Positions 1 to 9,519 of a stretch of DNA of 64,000 nt are shown here, piece after piece; the stretch's first letter is position 1; every line of letters begins with the position of its first letter. The notes beneath the pieces were generated by a model. It saw only the letters and a list, made by a program, of their open reading frames with translations. It did no database searches and was not told the origin of the DNA. A program made the position numbers and the translations under genes. Origin of the DNA: Flavobacterium commune (lineage in GTDB: Bacteria > Bacteroidota > Bacteroidia > Flavobacteriales > Flavobacteriaceae); assembly GCF_001857965.1 (NCBI RefSeq), contig NZ_CP017774.1, positions 2,418,001 through 2,482,000 of the forward strand, read 5' to 3'.

Positions 1-3000
1 TATAATAACAAATTAGATGTTGCAACTATTAATTCATGGTATCCTGTTGGTTATGTGGTGGGTACGGCTAGTACAACGTATGTGATGCCTACTTCGTTTA
101 CTGCTGGGGATTTGTCTTGGGTTGGAGGTTCCAATGATCGTCTTAGATCCAGTAACACAGCACTTACTCGATATGATAGTAATGTAGGCTCTGGTGCTGC
201 AGCCGGATATACAGGAAGAATTTATGTAAATGGTTCGGCTCAGGCTGGTCGTTATTTAAGTTTTAATCTTAAAGAAAATGATGAGTTAACAGTTGTTGCT
301 AACACTGACGCAGCGGGTAGATTAAATTTTGTATATCTTACTGATGCTAATGTACAATCGGATCTTGTAGAAACAACAACTACAACTAAAGAATATAAAT
401 TTGTAGCTAAACAAACAGGAGTTTATAAAATTTATGATCAGGTAAATAAACCAAGTTATTATCGTATTATTCGAAAACCGGCAACTTTAGTAGCGGTTTC
501 CGGGTCTATTGATGTAACTAACGCAGCAGATATTTCTTCAGGATATACAGTTGATTTTACTAATGCAGCAGGGAAAATCTGGAATGCTGTTGTGGCTAAT
601 GGGAAGTATAATGTAACATTGCCAGCGGGATATACTTATACATTAAGTGTAGGTAATGCCAATGGATATTTAATTACTAGTGGAGATAGTTTTGAGGTTG
701 CTGTGGGTTCAAACCAACATAATATTACAATTTCAAAAGTTACATTGTTTACAGTAACTGGAAATGTTACAGGTTTAGGAACAACTATTTCTAATCTTAG
801 TTTGAAGTATACTTCTGATCCAGCAGCTAATAAAACCTATGTTCCGGTAGCTGTTGTTAATGCTGTTACAGGGCAGTACTCAGTAAAATTAGAATCGGGT
901 GTAGGATATACTGTTTCAGGTGTTGGAGTTAATGAATATGAAATTTTAGCTAATTCAGTTACTGTTTCGTCAAACACTACTGTCGATGTCGCTTTTACTC
1001 TAAAACCGAAGTACAAAGTTACTATCACAGCTCCTTCTTTGGATGCAACTCAATTGACTAAATTAGGATTGAAATTCTCCAATATTAATGAGGCTGGAAT
1101 AACTTATACTTTTACGGATATTAATAATGTCAATTTACGTAAAGGAACTTATTCCGTTAGCGCTTTAGGATTGGATGAATATCCGGTAGAGTTAGCAATG
1201 ACATCTAATCTTGTAGTTTCAAATGCAGCAGTTTCAAAAGAACTAACATTTAAAACTGTTACTAATTGGTCTTTTGATGATAAAGTAATTGCTAATGGAA
1301 CAACTAGTTACAAAGGAATGTTGTTTACTGGTGCTGTTGCTAACGAAATTGCCAAAGGTCATCTAAATGCTGGGACGGGTTCTACAATTAGTGTCCCTGT
1401 AAATCCAAATCAAAAAATAACGGTTACTTATTATTATGCAGCTAATTTTTCTATACAAGGAGGTGCAGCCGTTACAACTAGTAGTAATAGTACAGGTCTT
1501 TTTGAAAAGGTTGATTATGTTTATACAGGAACTAGTCCGGGGAATGTTCTTATTGCTGTGAATGGAACAAGTTATTTTACGGATATTAATGTCGATCTAA
1601 TTGTACCTTATACTTCTGTGATTACTGTTGGAATCGACAAAGATTATCAAACGATTAATGGTGCTTTGAAAGCCATTTCTAAAATGGTTCGTACAGCTGA
1701 GCAAAGAGTAACTGTGGTAATCGATCCGGGTAACTACGAAGAAATGATTGTGGTCAATAGTCCTAATGTTACCTTTAAGAATGCTGCGGCTAAACCAAGT
1801 ATTGCTTTGAAAAACAAAGGTGTGGATATTGATGCTAATGCAGTTCGTATTACTTCTTATTATGGTTATGGCTATAGTTATTACAGTCAGGGTAATGACA
1901 ATAAATGGAATGCTGATGTTTTAGCAGTGAACAAAGCGAATAATAGTTATACCTATGAGAATGTTAGTGGAACTACCAATGGTTCTTATTGGAATGCTAC
2001 AGCTGTAATTGCTGCTAATGGTTTTGAGGCCAATGATATTATTTTCGAAAATTCATTCAATCAATACATTTCTAAAAAAGAATCTCAAGATAAAGTAGTG
2101 ATGTGGACTGTAGGTAATAAAGGTCAGCGACCAACAGATTACGGAAATACAGCGGTTCAAAACAGAAGTTTTGTTGAAAGAGCTGCGGCTATTGGTATTC
2201 CAAATGGTGTTGATAAGACTGTTTTGAAAAACTGTAGAGTAGTAGGTCGTCAGGATTCTTTTTACGGAGGCGTAGGTTCCAGAGTAGTGGTTTACAAAGG
2301 AGCGGTAATGGGAGCTGTAGATTATATCTTTGGAGGAATGATAGGAGTGTTTTATAAAACCGATTTTGTAATGAATGTGAGTGATGTTGCCGGAGATGCT
2401 TCTTATTTAACAGCTCCTCAGCAAAGTTCCGGTAGAGGTTTCTTATTGTATGAATGTAAAGTTACTTCGGCAGTGCCGGGAGTTGAAACCGCTTCAGCCT
2501 TTAGAGCTAAGCCGGGTTATTTTGGACGTCCATGGTCGGCTAATACAAGTGAGGTGGTTTTGTATAAAACTAAAATTGAAACTTCTAATTTCACTGGTTC
2601 AGAAGGTTTGTCTTTAATAGCACCTGCAGGATGGACAAGTTCATTAGGAGGTACATCTGATAATATTTATGAGTTTGGAACAATAGAAGATTCAGGTGTT
2701 GATAATTCAGCTAATCGTGTAAGTTGGTCTAAGATGCTTACAACTCCTAAGTTGGCTGATGGTACTGATATCACAACCTTTAATTTTACAAAAGGAACGG
2801 ATGGATGGGATCCAATTCCTAACTTGGAAACAATTGTAACATTACCATTGGATAATTTCGAGGTATTAGTTAATAGTGCTACTTGTAATGGGGCAAATAA
2901 TGGAGCTATAACAGTTTCTTCTAAAGAAAATACATTAATTTATGATGTTAAAATCAATGGTAATAATTATGTTTTAAATTCTGAAAATGAATACACAAAA

Positions 3001-3558
3001 ACATTGAGTAATCTGTCGGCAGGAGTATATGAAATTTGTTTTTCAACTACAAGTATTCCGGGTTACAAACAATGTTATGAGGTAAAAATTGAAGAGCCTG
3101 AAAAAATAGTGGTTAGTTCTTTTGTTTCTAAAAATTCAAATACTGTGAGACTTTCGATGCAAGGTGCCAGCCAATACAAAGTAACATTAAATGGTGTTGA
3201 AGAGCTGGTTACAGGAACTAATTATACGGCTGCTCTAAAAACAGGAACCAATACCATTTCAGTAAGTACTGATTTAGAGTGTCAGGGTGCTTTTAATGAA
3301 ACGATATTTTTGTCAGAAGGGATTCAGTATTTTCCAAATCCAACTTCGGGAGTTGTTCAGATTTATTTAGCAGGAGTGGATAATGAAGTGAATGTTGCTG
3401 TTTTTGATTTGGCAGGAAATCTGATTTCAAAATATGTAAAATCAATTGCGACTAATAGAAATTTCCAATTAGAATTGTCTTCTTATATGGATGGAATGTA
3501 TTTGATTCAATTAGAAGGAAAAACGATAAGCAAAACATTTAAAATTATAAAAAAATGA
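1..3558 (+). CDS. Secreted multidomain pectin methylesterase (CE8) with type IX sorting domain, 5'-truncated
   Basis: The reading frame is open to the left edge, so the true start lies outside the window; the GTG at 55 is not a convincing start. The first ~1600 nt encode repeated beta-rich modules that look like carbohydrate-binding or fibronectin-like domains. From about nt 1620 to 2800 there is a carbohydrate esterase family 8 domain with its hallmark motifs: GRQDSFYGG (nt ~2245), VDYIFGG (nt ~2317) and FGRPW (nt ~2521), which carry the two catalytic Asp residues and the Arg of pectin methylesterases. The last ~75 residues begin YFPNPTSG and end in TFKIIKK, a typical type IX secretion sorting domain. 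The enzyme should remove methyl esters from homogalacturonan at or outside the cell surface. Its stop overlaps the next start by 4 bp (ATGA), so the two are probably translationally coupled. Confidence 0.88.
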   Translation, partial: YNNKLDVATINSWYPVGYVVGTASTTYVMPTSFTAGDLSWVGGSNDRLRSSNTALTRYDSNVGSGAAAGYTGRIYVNGSAQAGRYLSFNLKENDELTVVANTDAAGRLNFVYLTDANVQSDLVETTTTTKEYKFVAKQTGVYKIYDQVNKPSYYRIIRKPATLVAVSGSIDVTNAADISSGYTVDFTNAAGKIWNAVVANGKYNVTLPAGYTYTLSVGNANGYLITSGDSFEVAVGSNQHNITISKVTLFTVTGNVTGLGTTISNLSLKYTSDPAANKTYVPVAVVNAVTGQYSVKLESGVGYTVSGVGVNEYEILANSVTVSSNTTVDVAFTLKPKYKVTITAPSLDATQLTKLGLKFSNINEAGITYTFTDINNVNLRKGTYSVSALGLDEYPVELAMTSNLVVSNAAVSKELTFKTVTNWSFDDKVIANGTTSYKGMLFTGAVANEIAKGHLNAGTGSTISVPVNPNQKITVTYYYAANFSIQGGAAVTTSSNSTGLFEKVDYVYTGTSPGNVLIAVNGTSYFTDINVDLIVPYTSVITVGIDKDYQTINGALKAISKMVRTAEQRVTVVIDPGNYEEMIVVNSPNVTFKNAAAKPSIALKNKGVDIDANAVRITSYYGYGYSYYSQGNDNKWNADVLAVNKANNSYTYENVSGTTNGSYWNATAVIAANGFEANDIIFENSFNQYISKKESQDKVVMWTVGNKGQRPTDYGNTAVQNRSFVERAAAIGIPNGVDKTVLKNCRVVGRQDSFYGGVGSRVVVYKGAVMGAVDYIFGGMIGVFYKTDFVMNVSDVAGDASYLTAPQQSSGRGFLLYECKVTSAVPGVETASAFRAKPGYFGRPWSANTSEVVLYKTKIETSNFTGSEGLSLIAPAGWTSSLGGTSDNIYEFGTIEDSGVDNSANRVSWSKMLTTPKLADGTDITTFNFTKGTDGWDPIPNLETIVTLPLDNFEVLVNSATCNGANNGAITVSSKENTLIYDVKINGNNYVLNSENEYTKTLSNLSAGVYEICFSTTSIPGYKQCYEVKIEEPEKIVVSSFVSKNSNTVRLSMQGASQYKVTLNGVEELVTGTNYTAALKTGTNTISVSTDLECQGAFNETIFLSEGIQYFPNPTSGVVQIYLAGVDNEVNVAVFDLAGNLISKYVKSIATNRNFQLELSSYMDGMYLIQLEGKTISKTFKIIKK

Positions 3559-4259
3559 GAAAACCATTAATTTATTTTGTTCTTTCATTGGTTATTTTTA
3601 CTACTGCTTGCAGTAATGATGATAATGAAAAAAATACTCCCGAATTAGGAGAATTGTTCTTGGCGAGTCCTTTGGATAATTCTACCTGCGAAGGGACTTC
3701 TGTTTCCGGTACCAAATGCGAAGTTACTTTGGCTTGGGAACCTACAGCTGATACCGATAGTTATACGTTGACAATAACTAATCTTGAGACAAACAAAGTG
3801 GTTTTGATTAAGAATAATATTGAAACGACTTCGTATAAAGTGACTTTGGACAAAGATGTTCCTTTTTCATGGAAAGTGTCTTCTACAGATGATTTGTCTA
3901 AGGAATTCAATAATCTTAGCAAAGTATGGAAATTTTATGCCTCTGCTGGTGAAAGTGTGGCTAATTATGCACCTTTTCCGGCTGATTTAATTGCACCAAT
4001 TCAAGATAAAATGGTAACGGCCGTTGATGGTAAAATTACCTTAAAATGGGCTGGATCTGATACGGATAGTAGTGGCTTAAAATATACTATTTATCTTGAT
4101 AAGGTAGATGGAAAACAAACTCCTCTATCGGGATTGACTAATATATCAGATACACAAATTAGTGTTTCAGTAACCAGTGGAGTGTATTATTGGAGAGTAA
4201 AAACGTCTGATGCTAATAGCAGTTCGTTTTCTCAAATAGTACAATTTACGGTGAACTAG
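3555..4259 (+). CDS. Outer-membrane lipoprotein with two Fn3-like domains
   Basis: A 234-residue protein with a lipoprotein signal peptide: a hydrophobic stretch and then TTACSNDD, with Cys about residue 19. The Asp-rich tail after Cys is common in surface-exposed lipoproteins of Bacteroidota. Two beta-sandwich units follow (residues about 35-130 and 140-234), each with the W-x-x-x-x-D/S-Y pattern of fibronectin type III-like folds. No catalytic motif is visible. It overlaps the pectin methylesterase by 4 bp and precedes a terminator. A role in glycan binding or in holding partner enzymes at the surface is inference from position; the exact family is not recognised. Confidence 0.7.
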   Translation: MRKPLIYFVLSLVIFTTACSNDDNEKNTPELGELFLASPLDNSTCEGTSVSGTKCEVTLAWEPTADTDSYTLTITNLETNKVVLIKNNIETTSYKVTLDKDVPFSWKVSSTDDLSKEFNNLSKVWKFYASAGESVANYAPFPADLIAPIQDKMVTAVDGKITLKWAGSDTDSSGLKYTIYLDKVDGKQTPLSGLTNISDTQISVSVTSGVYYWRVKTSDANSSSFSQIVQFTVN

Positions 4260-4287
4260 ACGTTCGATACAGTTATCTAAATTATAT

Positions 4288-4320
4288 ATAGCCTGGAAGT
4301 TTTTTCCGGGCTATTTTTTT
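4288..4320 (+). terminator. Rho-independent terminator
   Basis: A hairpin with arms ATAGCC-TGGAA and TTCC-GGGCTAT is followed by a run of seven T residues. It sits 30 bp after the lipoprotein stop and should end the transcript of the methylesterase-lipoprotein pair. Confidence 0.8.
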
Positions 4321-4331
4321 GCAATTAAATA

Positions 4332-4456
4332 ATGCCATTTGGAAATATAAAATGGTCTTATTGTCAGTTCGAGCGCAGTCGAGAACCGTTATTGAATCTC
4401 GACTGTACTCGATTGGACAAAAAATAATTAGATTTCTCCATATTTCTAAATGGTGT
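4332..4456. repeat. Nested inverted-repeat element
   Basis: The outer arms at 4332-4348 and 4440-4456 match in 14 of 17 positions when one is reverse-complemented. The inner arms at 4363-4382 and 4397-4418 share the core TCGAG-N-GCAGTCGAGA in inverted form. Interspersed palindromes with such TCGAG/CTCGA cores are, from memory, common between genes in flavobacterial genomes. The element fills most of the gap between the lipoprotein terminator and the FecR gene (4260-4674). The rest of that gap is AT-rich with no clear gene. Confidence 0.55.
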
Positions 4457-4674
4457 ATAAGATGCGAATTGAGATTGTTTTTTTGTCGTTTCGGATAGCT
4501 TGTTTTATGTAAGTTGTTAGTATGTAGTTTTTTACTTGTTTTTGGGTAAAATTCATTTTTTATGCTTAACTTTTACATCGTGTTAAATTTTAATCCTAAA
4601 AAAAAATAATTAGTAAAATTGTCACCCTAAAAAACTTTTTTGCTAACATAACATTAACACACAAGATAAATACA

Positions 4675-5814
4675 ATGGATTCCAGCACAAATTTGATAAA
4701 TATCCTAAAGGAAACAGTTACTAATGGAAGTGTAGATGCTTCTAAAATTGCCTTGTTGCCTCAGGAAGAGCAAGACTTAATAAAAGAACTCCAGGCTAAT
4801 GGCATGCTCGAAGAAGCATTGTTGTATATGGAATCGATAGATACCCAAAAATCATGGGAAGAATTAAAAGAGAAAATTGAACTTAGAAAAAAGCCCATTG
4901 TAATTAATTGGAGAACTGTTTTTCAATATGCAGCAGTTTTTGTGTGTTTATTGGGCTTGGTTTATGTTTTTCAAAATAATACAAATAATTCAGATGAAAT
5001 TGTAATTCCTGATGATGCCATTCAATTAGTATTGGAAAATGGAGATATTCAGATTTTAAGCCCAAATGGTGATCAGCAAATAATCAAGAAAAATGGAGAG
5101 GTAGTAGCTTCTCAAAAAGAGAATCAAATTAGTTATGCTTCTGATGATTCAATGGATAAATTGGTTTACAATCAAATCAAGATTCCTTACGGAAAAACTT
5201 TTGTAATTACTCTGTCTGATGGTACAGTGGTCAATATGAATGCAGGTTCTTCTTTGAAATATCCGGTGCAATTTATAAAAGGGCACAATCGTGAAGTGGT
5301 GCTGGAGGGAGAAGCTTTTTTTGAGGTAACAAAAGATAAAAAACATCCTTTTATTGTAAAAACAAGAGGGGTTGATGTGAAGGTTTTAGGAACAAAATTC
5401 AATGTGAGTTCTTATAAAGAAGAGGCTGATATTAATACCGTTTTGGTTGAAGGATCGGTTAGTTTATCAAGTGTGGTAGCACCAAATGAAAAGGAAATGC
5501 TTGTTCCGGGTGAAAAAGGAACCTGGAATATTCAAAAAAACGGAATAGCAGTTGAAAAAGTAGATACCCGAATTTATACCGAGTGGATGACAGGAGAGCT
5601 TGTTTTTAGAAAGGCAACTTTTAGAGAAATCATCATAAGATTAGAACGTACCTATAATGTTACAATAGAGAATAATAAAAAAGAACTTTTAGACAGAAAA
5701 TTCAATGCCAGTTTTAATAAAAATATTGAAAGTATTGATAAGGTCTTGCAAACAATGAGTGAAATTCAAAATTTTACCTATAAAAAAGAGGGTAAACTCA
5801 TAAAAATAAACTAA
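4675..5814 (+). CDS. FecR-type anti-sigma factor (no adjacent sigma gene)
   Basis: A 379-residue inner-membrane protein. Residues 1-75 form a cytoplasmic helical part, residues ~82-100 (FQYAAVFVCLLGLVYVF) a single membrane span, and residues ~165-270 the periplasmic FecR domain, with IPYGKTFVITLSDGT, the LEGEAFFEV block and VLGTKFNVSSY. The C-terminal ~70 residues resemble the domain that contacts the STN domain of TonB-dependent receptors. In this family the protein holds an ECF sigma factor and releases it when the partner receptor binds its glycan. Its likely partner is the SusC gene starting at 5988, which does carry an STN domain. The usual sigma gene is missing upstream. The only ECF sigma in the window is at 26158. 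Confidence 0.9.
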   Translation: MDSSTNLINILKETVTNGSVDASKIALLPQEEQDLIKELQANGMLEEALLYMESIDTQKSWEELKEKIELRKKPIVINWRTVFQYAAVFVCLLGLVYVFQNNTNNSDEIVIPDDAIQLVLENGDIQILSPNGDQQIIKKNGEVVASQKENQISYASDDSMDKLVYNQIKIPYGKTFVITLSDGTVVNMNAGSSLKYPVQFIKGHNREVVLEGEAFFEVTKDKKHPFIVKTRGVDVKVLGTKFNVSSYKEEADINTVLVEGSVSLSSVVAPNEKEMLVPGEKGTWNIQKNGIAVEKVDTRIYTEWMTGELVFRKATFREIIIRLERTYNVTIENNKKELLDRKFNASFNKNIESIDKVLQTMSEIQNFTYKKEGKLIKIN

Positions 5815-5896
5815 CTAATTTACTAACAAACTAAAACGCCAATTAATGAAATAAGAGTGTAATTTTTTTAAGGAAAGAAGAAACTCATTTAAAAAA

Positions 5897-5929
5897 AAAT
5901 CGGAAAATAGTACCAGTATTTCCCGATTT
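5897..5929 (+). promoter_or_regulatory. Hairpin in the fecR-susC gap
   Basis: A 13-bp stem with one mismatch (arms AAATCGGAAAATA and TATTTCCCGATTT) and a 7-nt loop. It lies 59 bp before the SusC start and no T-run follows on the + strand. It may be an attenuator, a processing site or an RNA stabiliser that separates anti-sigma and receptor expression. On the - strand it would be followed by a T-run. Confidence 0.5.
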
Positions 5930-5987
5930 AGTAATGTGTTTCAAACGACGTATCGAAATTAAAATCATTTAAAACCCATCCAAAATT

Positions 5988-8900
5988 ATGAAAAAAATAA
6001 TTAAAGGGAAATGGCTCAGTCCGTATTTGCCTAAAATTAGTCTAAAGATGAAACTAACCACGCTATTATTGATACTTTCTTTGGTCAGAATCCAGGCAAG
6101 TACCTATTCGCAAAATACAAAGTTGACATTAAATGTGAATAATACTTCTGTTGAGCAGCTGTTCAATAAAATCGAGTCCGTTTCAGAATATCGATTTTTA
6201 TTTGAAAGCAGTTTGATTGATTTAGACAGAAAGGTTTCTGTTAATGTTGAGAACAAAAAAATAGTTGAAATATTAGACAAAGTTTTTAAAGGAACGGATG
6301 TTTCTTATACCATAAACGACCGACAGATATTATTAGTCAGAAAAAAAGAAGCAGCTCCATTAGTAACTAATGCGGTGAAAGCTCTGGATGTTCAGGAAGT
6401 AAAAGTTTCAGGAGTAGTCAAAGATGCTCAGGGAATGCCAATTCCGGGTGTTAATATCTTAGAAAAAGATACTAAAAACAGTACTCAAACTGATTTTGAC
6501 GGGAAATTCACTATTCGTGTAAAAGGATCATCCAGTGTGTTGGTTTTTTCATTCATTGGATTCGAGACCTTATCAAAAGCAGTAGGACAAAACAGCAATT
6601 TGAATATTGTTTTAAAGGACGAAAATTCTACCTTAAACGAAGTGGTGGTTATTGGTTATGGAACTGCTAAAAAAGGAGATTTAACAGGTTCTGTTGCTTC
6701 AATTGGAGGAGAAGATTTGAAAAAAACTAATATGAATAATGTGGCTGAGAGTTTGACAGGACGTGTAGCAGGGGTTCAGGTAACTTCTTCTGAAGGTTCT
6801 CCGGATGCTGCCATCAATATTCGAATTAGAGGAGGAGGTTCTTTAACTCAGGATGCGTCTCCATTAATCATTGTAGATGGTTTTCCAATAGCCAATTTAA
6901 ATGATATTGCTCCATCGGATATTGAAACGATAACGGTTTTAAAAGATGCTTCTTCTACTGCAATTTACGGTTCCAGAGGAGCTAATGGAGTTATTCTTGT
7001 AACTACTAAAAAAGGAAAAGACGGTAAAATTTCTACAACATTTAATTCTTTTTACGGATTTAAAAAGATTGCTAACACTATTGGTGTTTTAAATCCTGAA
7101 GAATATGCAAGATTGCAATACGAATATGTGAATCGTTTTAAAGAAGACGACAGTTCGTATCAACAATATTTTGGACAATGGTCTGATCGTGATCTTTATA
7201 CAGGAATGAAAGGTAATAATTGGCAAAAACAGGTTTATGGTCGTCTGGGAGAAACCAGAAGCCGAGATTTAGGTATTAGAGGTGGGACCGATAAAGTGAA
7301 CTTCAATTTTAATTATGCCCATATTGATGAAAAAACCATTATGATCGGTTCTGAATACAAAAGAAACAATTTATCTCTGGCTGTAAAAAACAAAGCTACT
7401 GATAAAATTGATTTGTCTTTCACGGTGCGTTATTCGGATACAGAAATTAAAGGTGGAGGAACTAATGAGCAAAATGCTAAATCTGTTTCGGCCGATGCCC
7501 GTTTACGTAATAGTGTGGCTTATGCACCAATTCCTTTAGAAGGTTTGACTTCCGATAATACAGATGAGGCCGATGCCAGCTTTTTAGTACATCCTTTTGT
7601 AGCAGCAGCTGATAATGACCGTCTGCAATTAAGAAAAAACTTCAATGTTTTAGGAGGAATATCGTATAAAATTTTGCCGGGTCTTCAATTGGGTTCTGAT
7701 TTAGGTCTGGATAATTACTATAATCAGGATTATCGTTTTTATGGACGTTCAACTTTTTATGTAAGAAATCAGGTAGCGGCAGAAAATCAAGGGAAACCAG
7801 CCTTAGCTTTGTTAGACAGAAAGAATGTTACATTTAGAATTGCTAATACAGCTAATTATGATTTCAAGAAAATATTAGGAGAAGATCATAGCTTAAAATT
7901 ACTGGCAGGTCAGGAATTAATAAAAATAAATAGTACTGAATTAACCAGTGAAATTCATGCCTTCCCTTTGTTTTTTGATTTTCAAAGTGCCAAAAATCTT
8001 TCTTCTCAGGGAGATGCACAATTTACACAAACTACTTATGCTCCTGAGGATAAATTACTATCTTTTTTTGGACGTGTAAATTACGACTACAAAAACCGTT
8101 ATTTATTTACAGCAACCTATCGTGCAGATGGGTCCAGTAAGTTTTTAGGAAAAAACCGTTGGGGTTATTTCCCGTCAGCTGCTGTGGCATGGAAACTTTC
8201 TGAAGAAGATTTCATGAAAAATGTTTCCTGGTTAAAATTATTGAAACTAAGAGCCAGTTATGGTCAGGCAGGGAATAACAATATTCCAACAGGTCAAACC
8301 AGTTTGTTGTTTAATCCTAATGTTACAACATGGGTTGAAGGGGTTAGCAGTTTTTGGGCTCCATCAAAAACAATGCCTAATCCGGATTTAAAATGGGAGA
8401 CAACCATAACTCAAAACTTCGGTTTGGATTATGAGTTGTTTAACGGAAAAGTGAGTGGAAGTGTTGAAGCCTATAAAAATATCACCAGAGATTTGTTGAT
8501 TAATTTCAATGTTCCGGGTAGTGGATACGATACACAGTACCGAAATATGGGAGAGACTCAAAATACCGGTATTGAGGCTTCGTTGAATCTTAATATTATT
8601 AATAAACCGAATTATGGTTTAAGTCTTTCTATGAACTTTGGGATGAATAAAAACCGAATCAATTCATTAGGAGTAATGAATGATTTCTTTTGGTCAACAA
8701 ACTGGGCATCTACCGCATTTGCAGATGATTATGCTGTAAGAGTTGGACAGCCATTAGGAATAATGCAAGGATATAAAAGTGATGGACGTTATGAAGTGTC
8801 TGATTTTGATTACAATGGAACCAGTTATACTTTAAAAGCAGGAGTTCCTAATACTACACTCCTGGGTACACTTGCTCCTGGGGTAATGAAATTAAAGGAT

Positions 8901-9509
8901 ATTAATGGGGATGAAGTAGTTGATGCAAAAGATTTAACGATAATAGGTAATGCTAATCCAAAGCACACAGGAGGTTTTGTGTTAAATGCTAACGCTTATG
9001 GTTTTGACTTATCGGCAGCTTTTAATTATAGCTTTGGTAATGATGTTTATAATGCCAATAAAATCGAGTATAGTACAGCAACTGAAAATACACAGTATAG
9101 AAATTTAAGTACTTTGATGGCTTCTGATAATAGATGGACTAATTTGAATGCAGCGGGAGAAATTGTTACTGATCCGGCCGAATTAGAAGCCTTGAATGCT
9201 AATACTACTTTGTGGTCTCCATTCATGAGAAATTATGTGTTCAGTGATTGGGCAGTAGAAGATGGTTCTTTCTTACGTCTAAATACCCTTTCATTAGGAT
9301 ATACCATACCGGCAGATGCACTTTCTAAATATGGTATTGCCAAATTAAGATTTTATGCAACGGCTAATAATGTATTTGTTATCACTAAATATTCAGGTTT
9401 AGATCCGGAGGTTTCTACAATCAGAAGAACACCTCTTACGCCAGGAGTGGATTTTGCCCCATTCCCAAGAAGCAGACAAGTTTCTTTAGGTTTAAATCTT
9501 AATTTTTAA
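5988..9509 (+). CDS. SusC-family TonB-dependent receptor with STN domain (pectin PUL 1)
   Basis: A 1173-residue outer-membrane transporter for oligosaccharides, powered by TonB. The signal peptide is preceded by a basic stretch, so Met21 is an alternative start. Residues ~45-115 form an STN (secretin/TonB N-terminal) domain, which signals to an anti-sigma factor. Residues ~135-210 form a carboxypeptidase-D-like plug extension (VSGVVKDAQGMPIPGVNILE). A TonB-box-like stretch is at ~217-224 (LNEVVVIGYG). The plug follows, with IRIRGGGS and the SusC hallmark VLKDASSTAIYGSRGANGV. The rest is the beta-barrel, ending in an aromatic residue (LNLNF). The SusD gene starts 10 bp later. Together with the PL10 lyase downstream this points to import of pectic oligosaccharides. 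Confidence 0.95.
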   Translation: MKKIIKGKWLSPYLPKISLKMKLTTLLLILSLVRIQASTYSQNTKLTLNVNNTSVEQLFNKIESVSEYRFLFESSLIDLDRKVSVNVENKKIVEILDKVFKGTDVSYTINDRQILLVRKKEAAPLVTNAVKALDVQEVKVSGVVKDAQGMPIPGVNILEKDTKNSTQTDFDGKFTIRVKGSSSVLVFSFIGFETLSKAVGQNSNLNIVLKDENSTLNEVVVIGYGTAKKGDLTGSVASIGGEDLKKTNMNNVAESLTGRVAGVQVTSSEGSPDAAINIRIRGGGSLTQDASPLIIVDGFPIANLNDIAPSDIETITVLKDASSTAIYGSRGANGVILVTTKKGKDGKISTTFNSFYGFKKIANTIGVLNPEEYARLQYEYVNRFKEDDSSYQQYFGQWSDRDLYTGMKGNNWQKQVYGRLGETRSRDLGIRGGTDKVNFNFNYAHIDEKTIMIGSEYKRNNLSLAVKNKATDKIDLSFTVRYSDTEIKGGGTNEQNAKSVSADARLRNSVAYAPIPLEGLTSDNTDEADASFLVHPFVAAADNDRLQLRKNFNVLGGISYKILPGLQLGSDLGLDNYYNQDYRFYGRSTFYVRNQVAAENQGKPALALLDRKNVTFRIANTANYDFKKILGEDHSLKLLAGQELIKINSTELTSEIHAFPLFFDFQSAKNLSSQGDAQFTQTTYAPEDKLLSFFGRVNYDYKNRYLFTATYRADGSSKFLGKNRWGYFPSAAVAWKLSEEDFMKNVSWLKLLKLRASYGQAGNNNIPTGQTSLLFNPNVTTWVEGVSSFWAPSKTMPNPDLKWETTITQNFGLDYELFNGKVSGSVEAYKNITRDLLINFNVPGSGYDTQYRNMGETQNTGIEASLNLNIINKPNYGLSLSMNFGMNKNRINSLGVMNDFFWSTNWASTAFADDYAVRVGQPLGIMQGYKSDGRYEVSDFDYNGTSYTLKAGVPNTTLLGTLAPGVMKLKDINGDEVVDAKDLTIIGNANPKHTGGFVLNANAYGFDLSAAFNYSFGNDVYNANKIEYSTATENTQYRNLSTLMASDNRWTNLNAAGEIVTDPAELEALNANTTLWSPFMRNYVFSDWAVEDGSFLRLNTLSLGYTIPADALSKYGIAKLRFYATANNVFVITKYSGLDPEVSTIRRTPLTPGVDFAPFPRSRQVSLGLNLNF

Positions 9510-9519
9510 TTTTTAAAAA

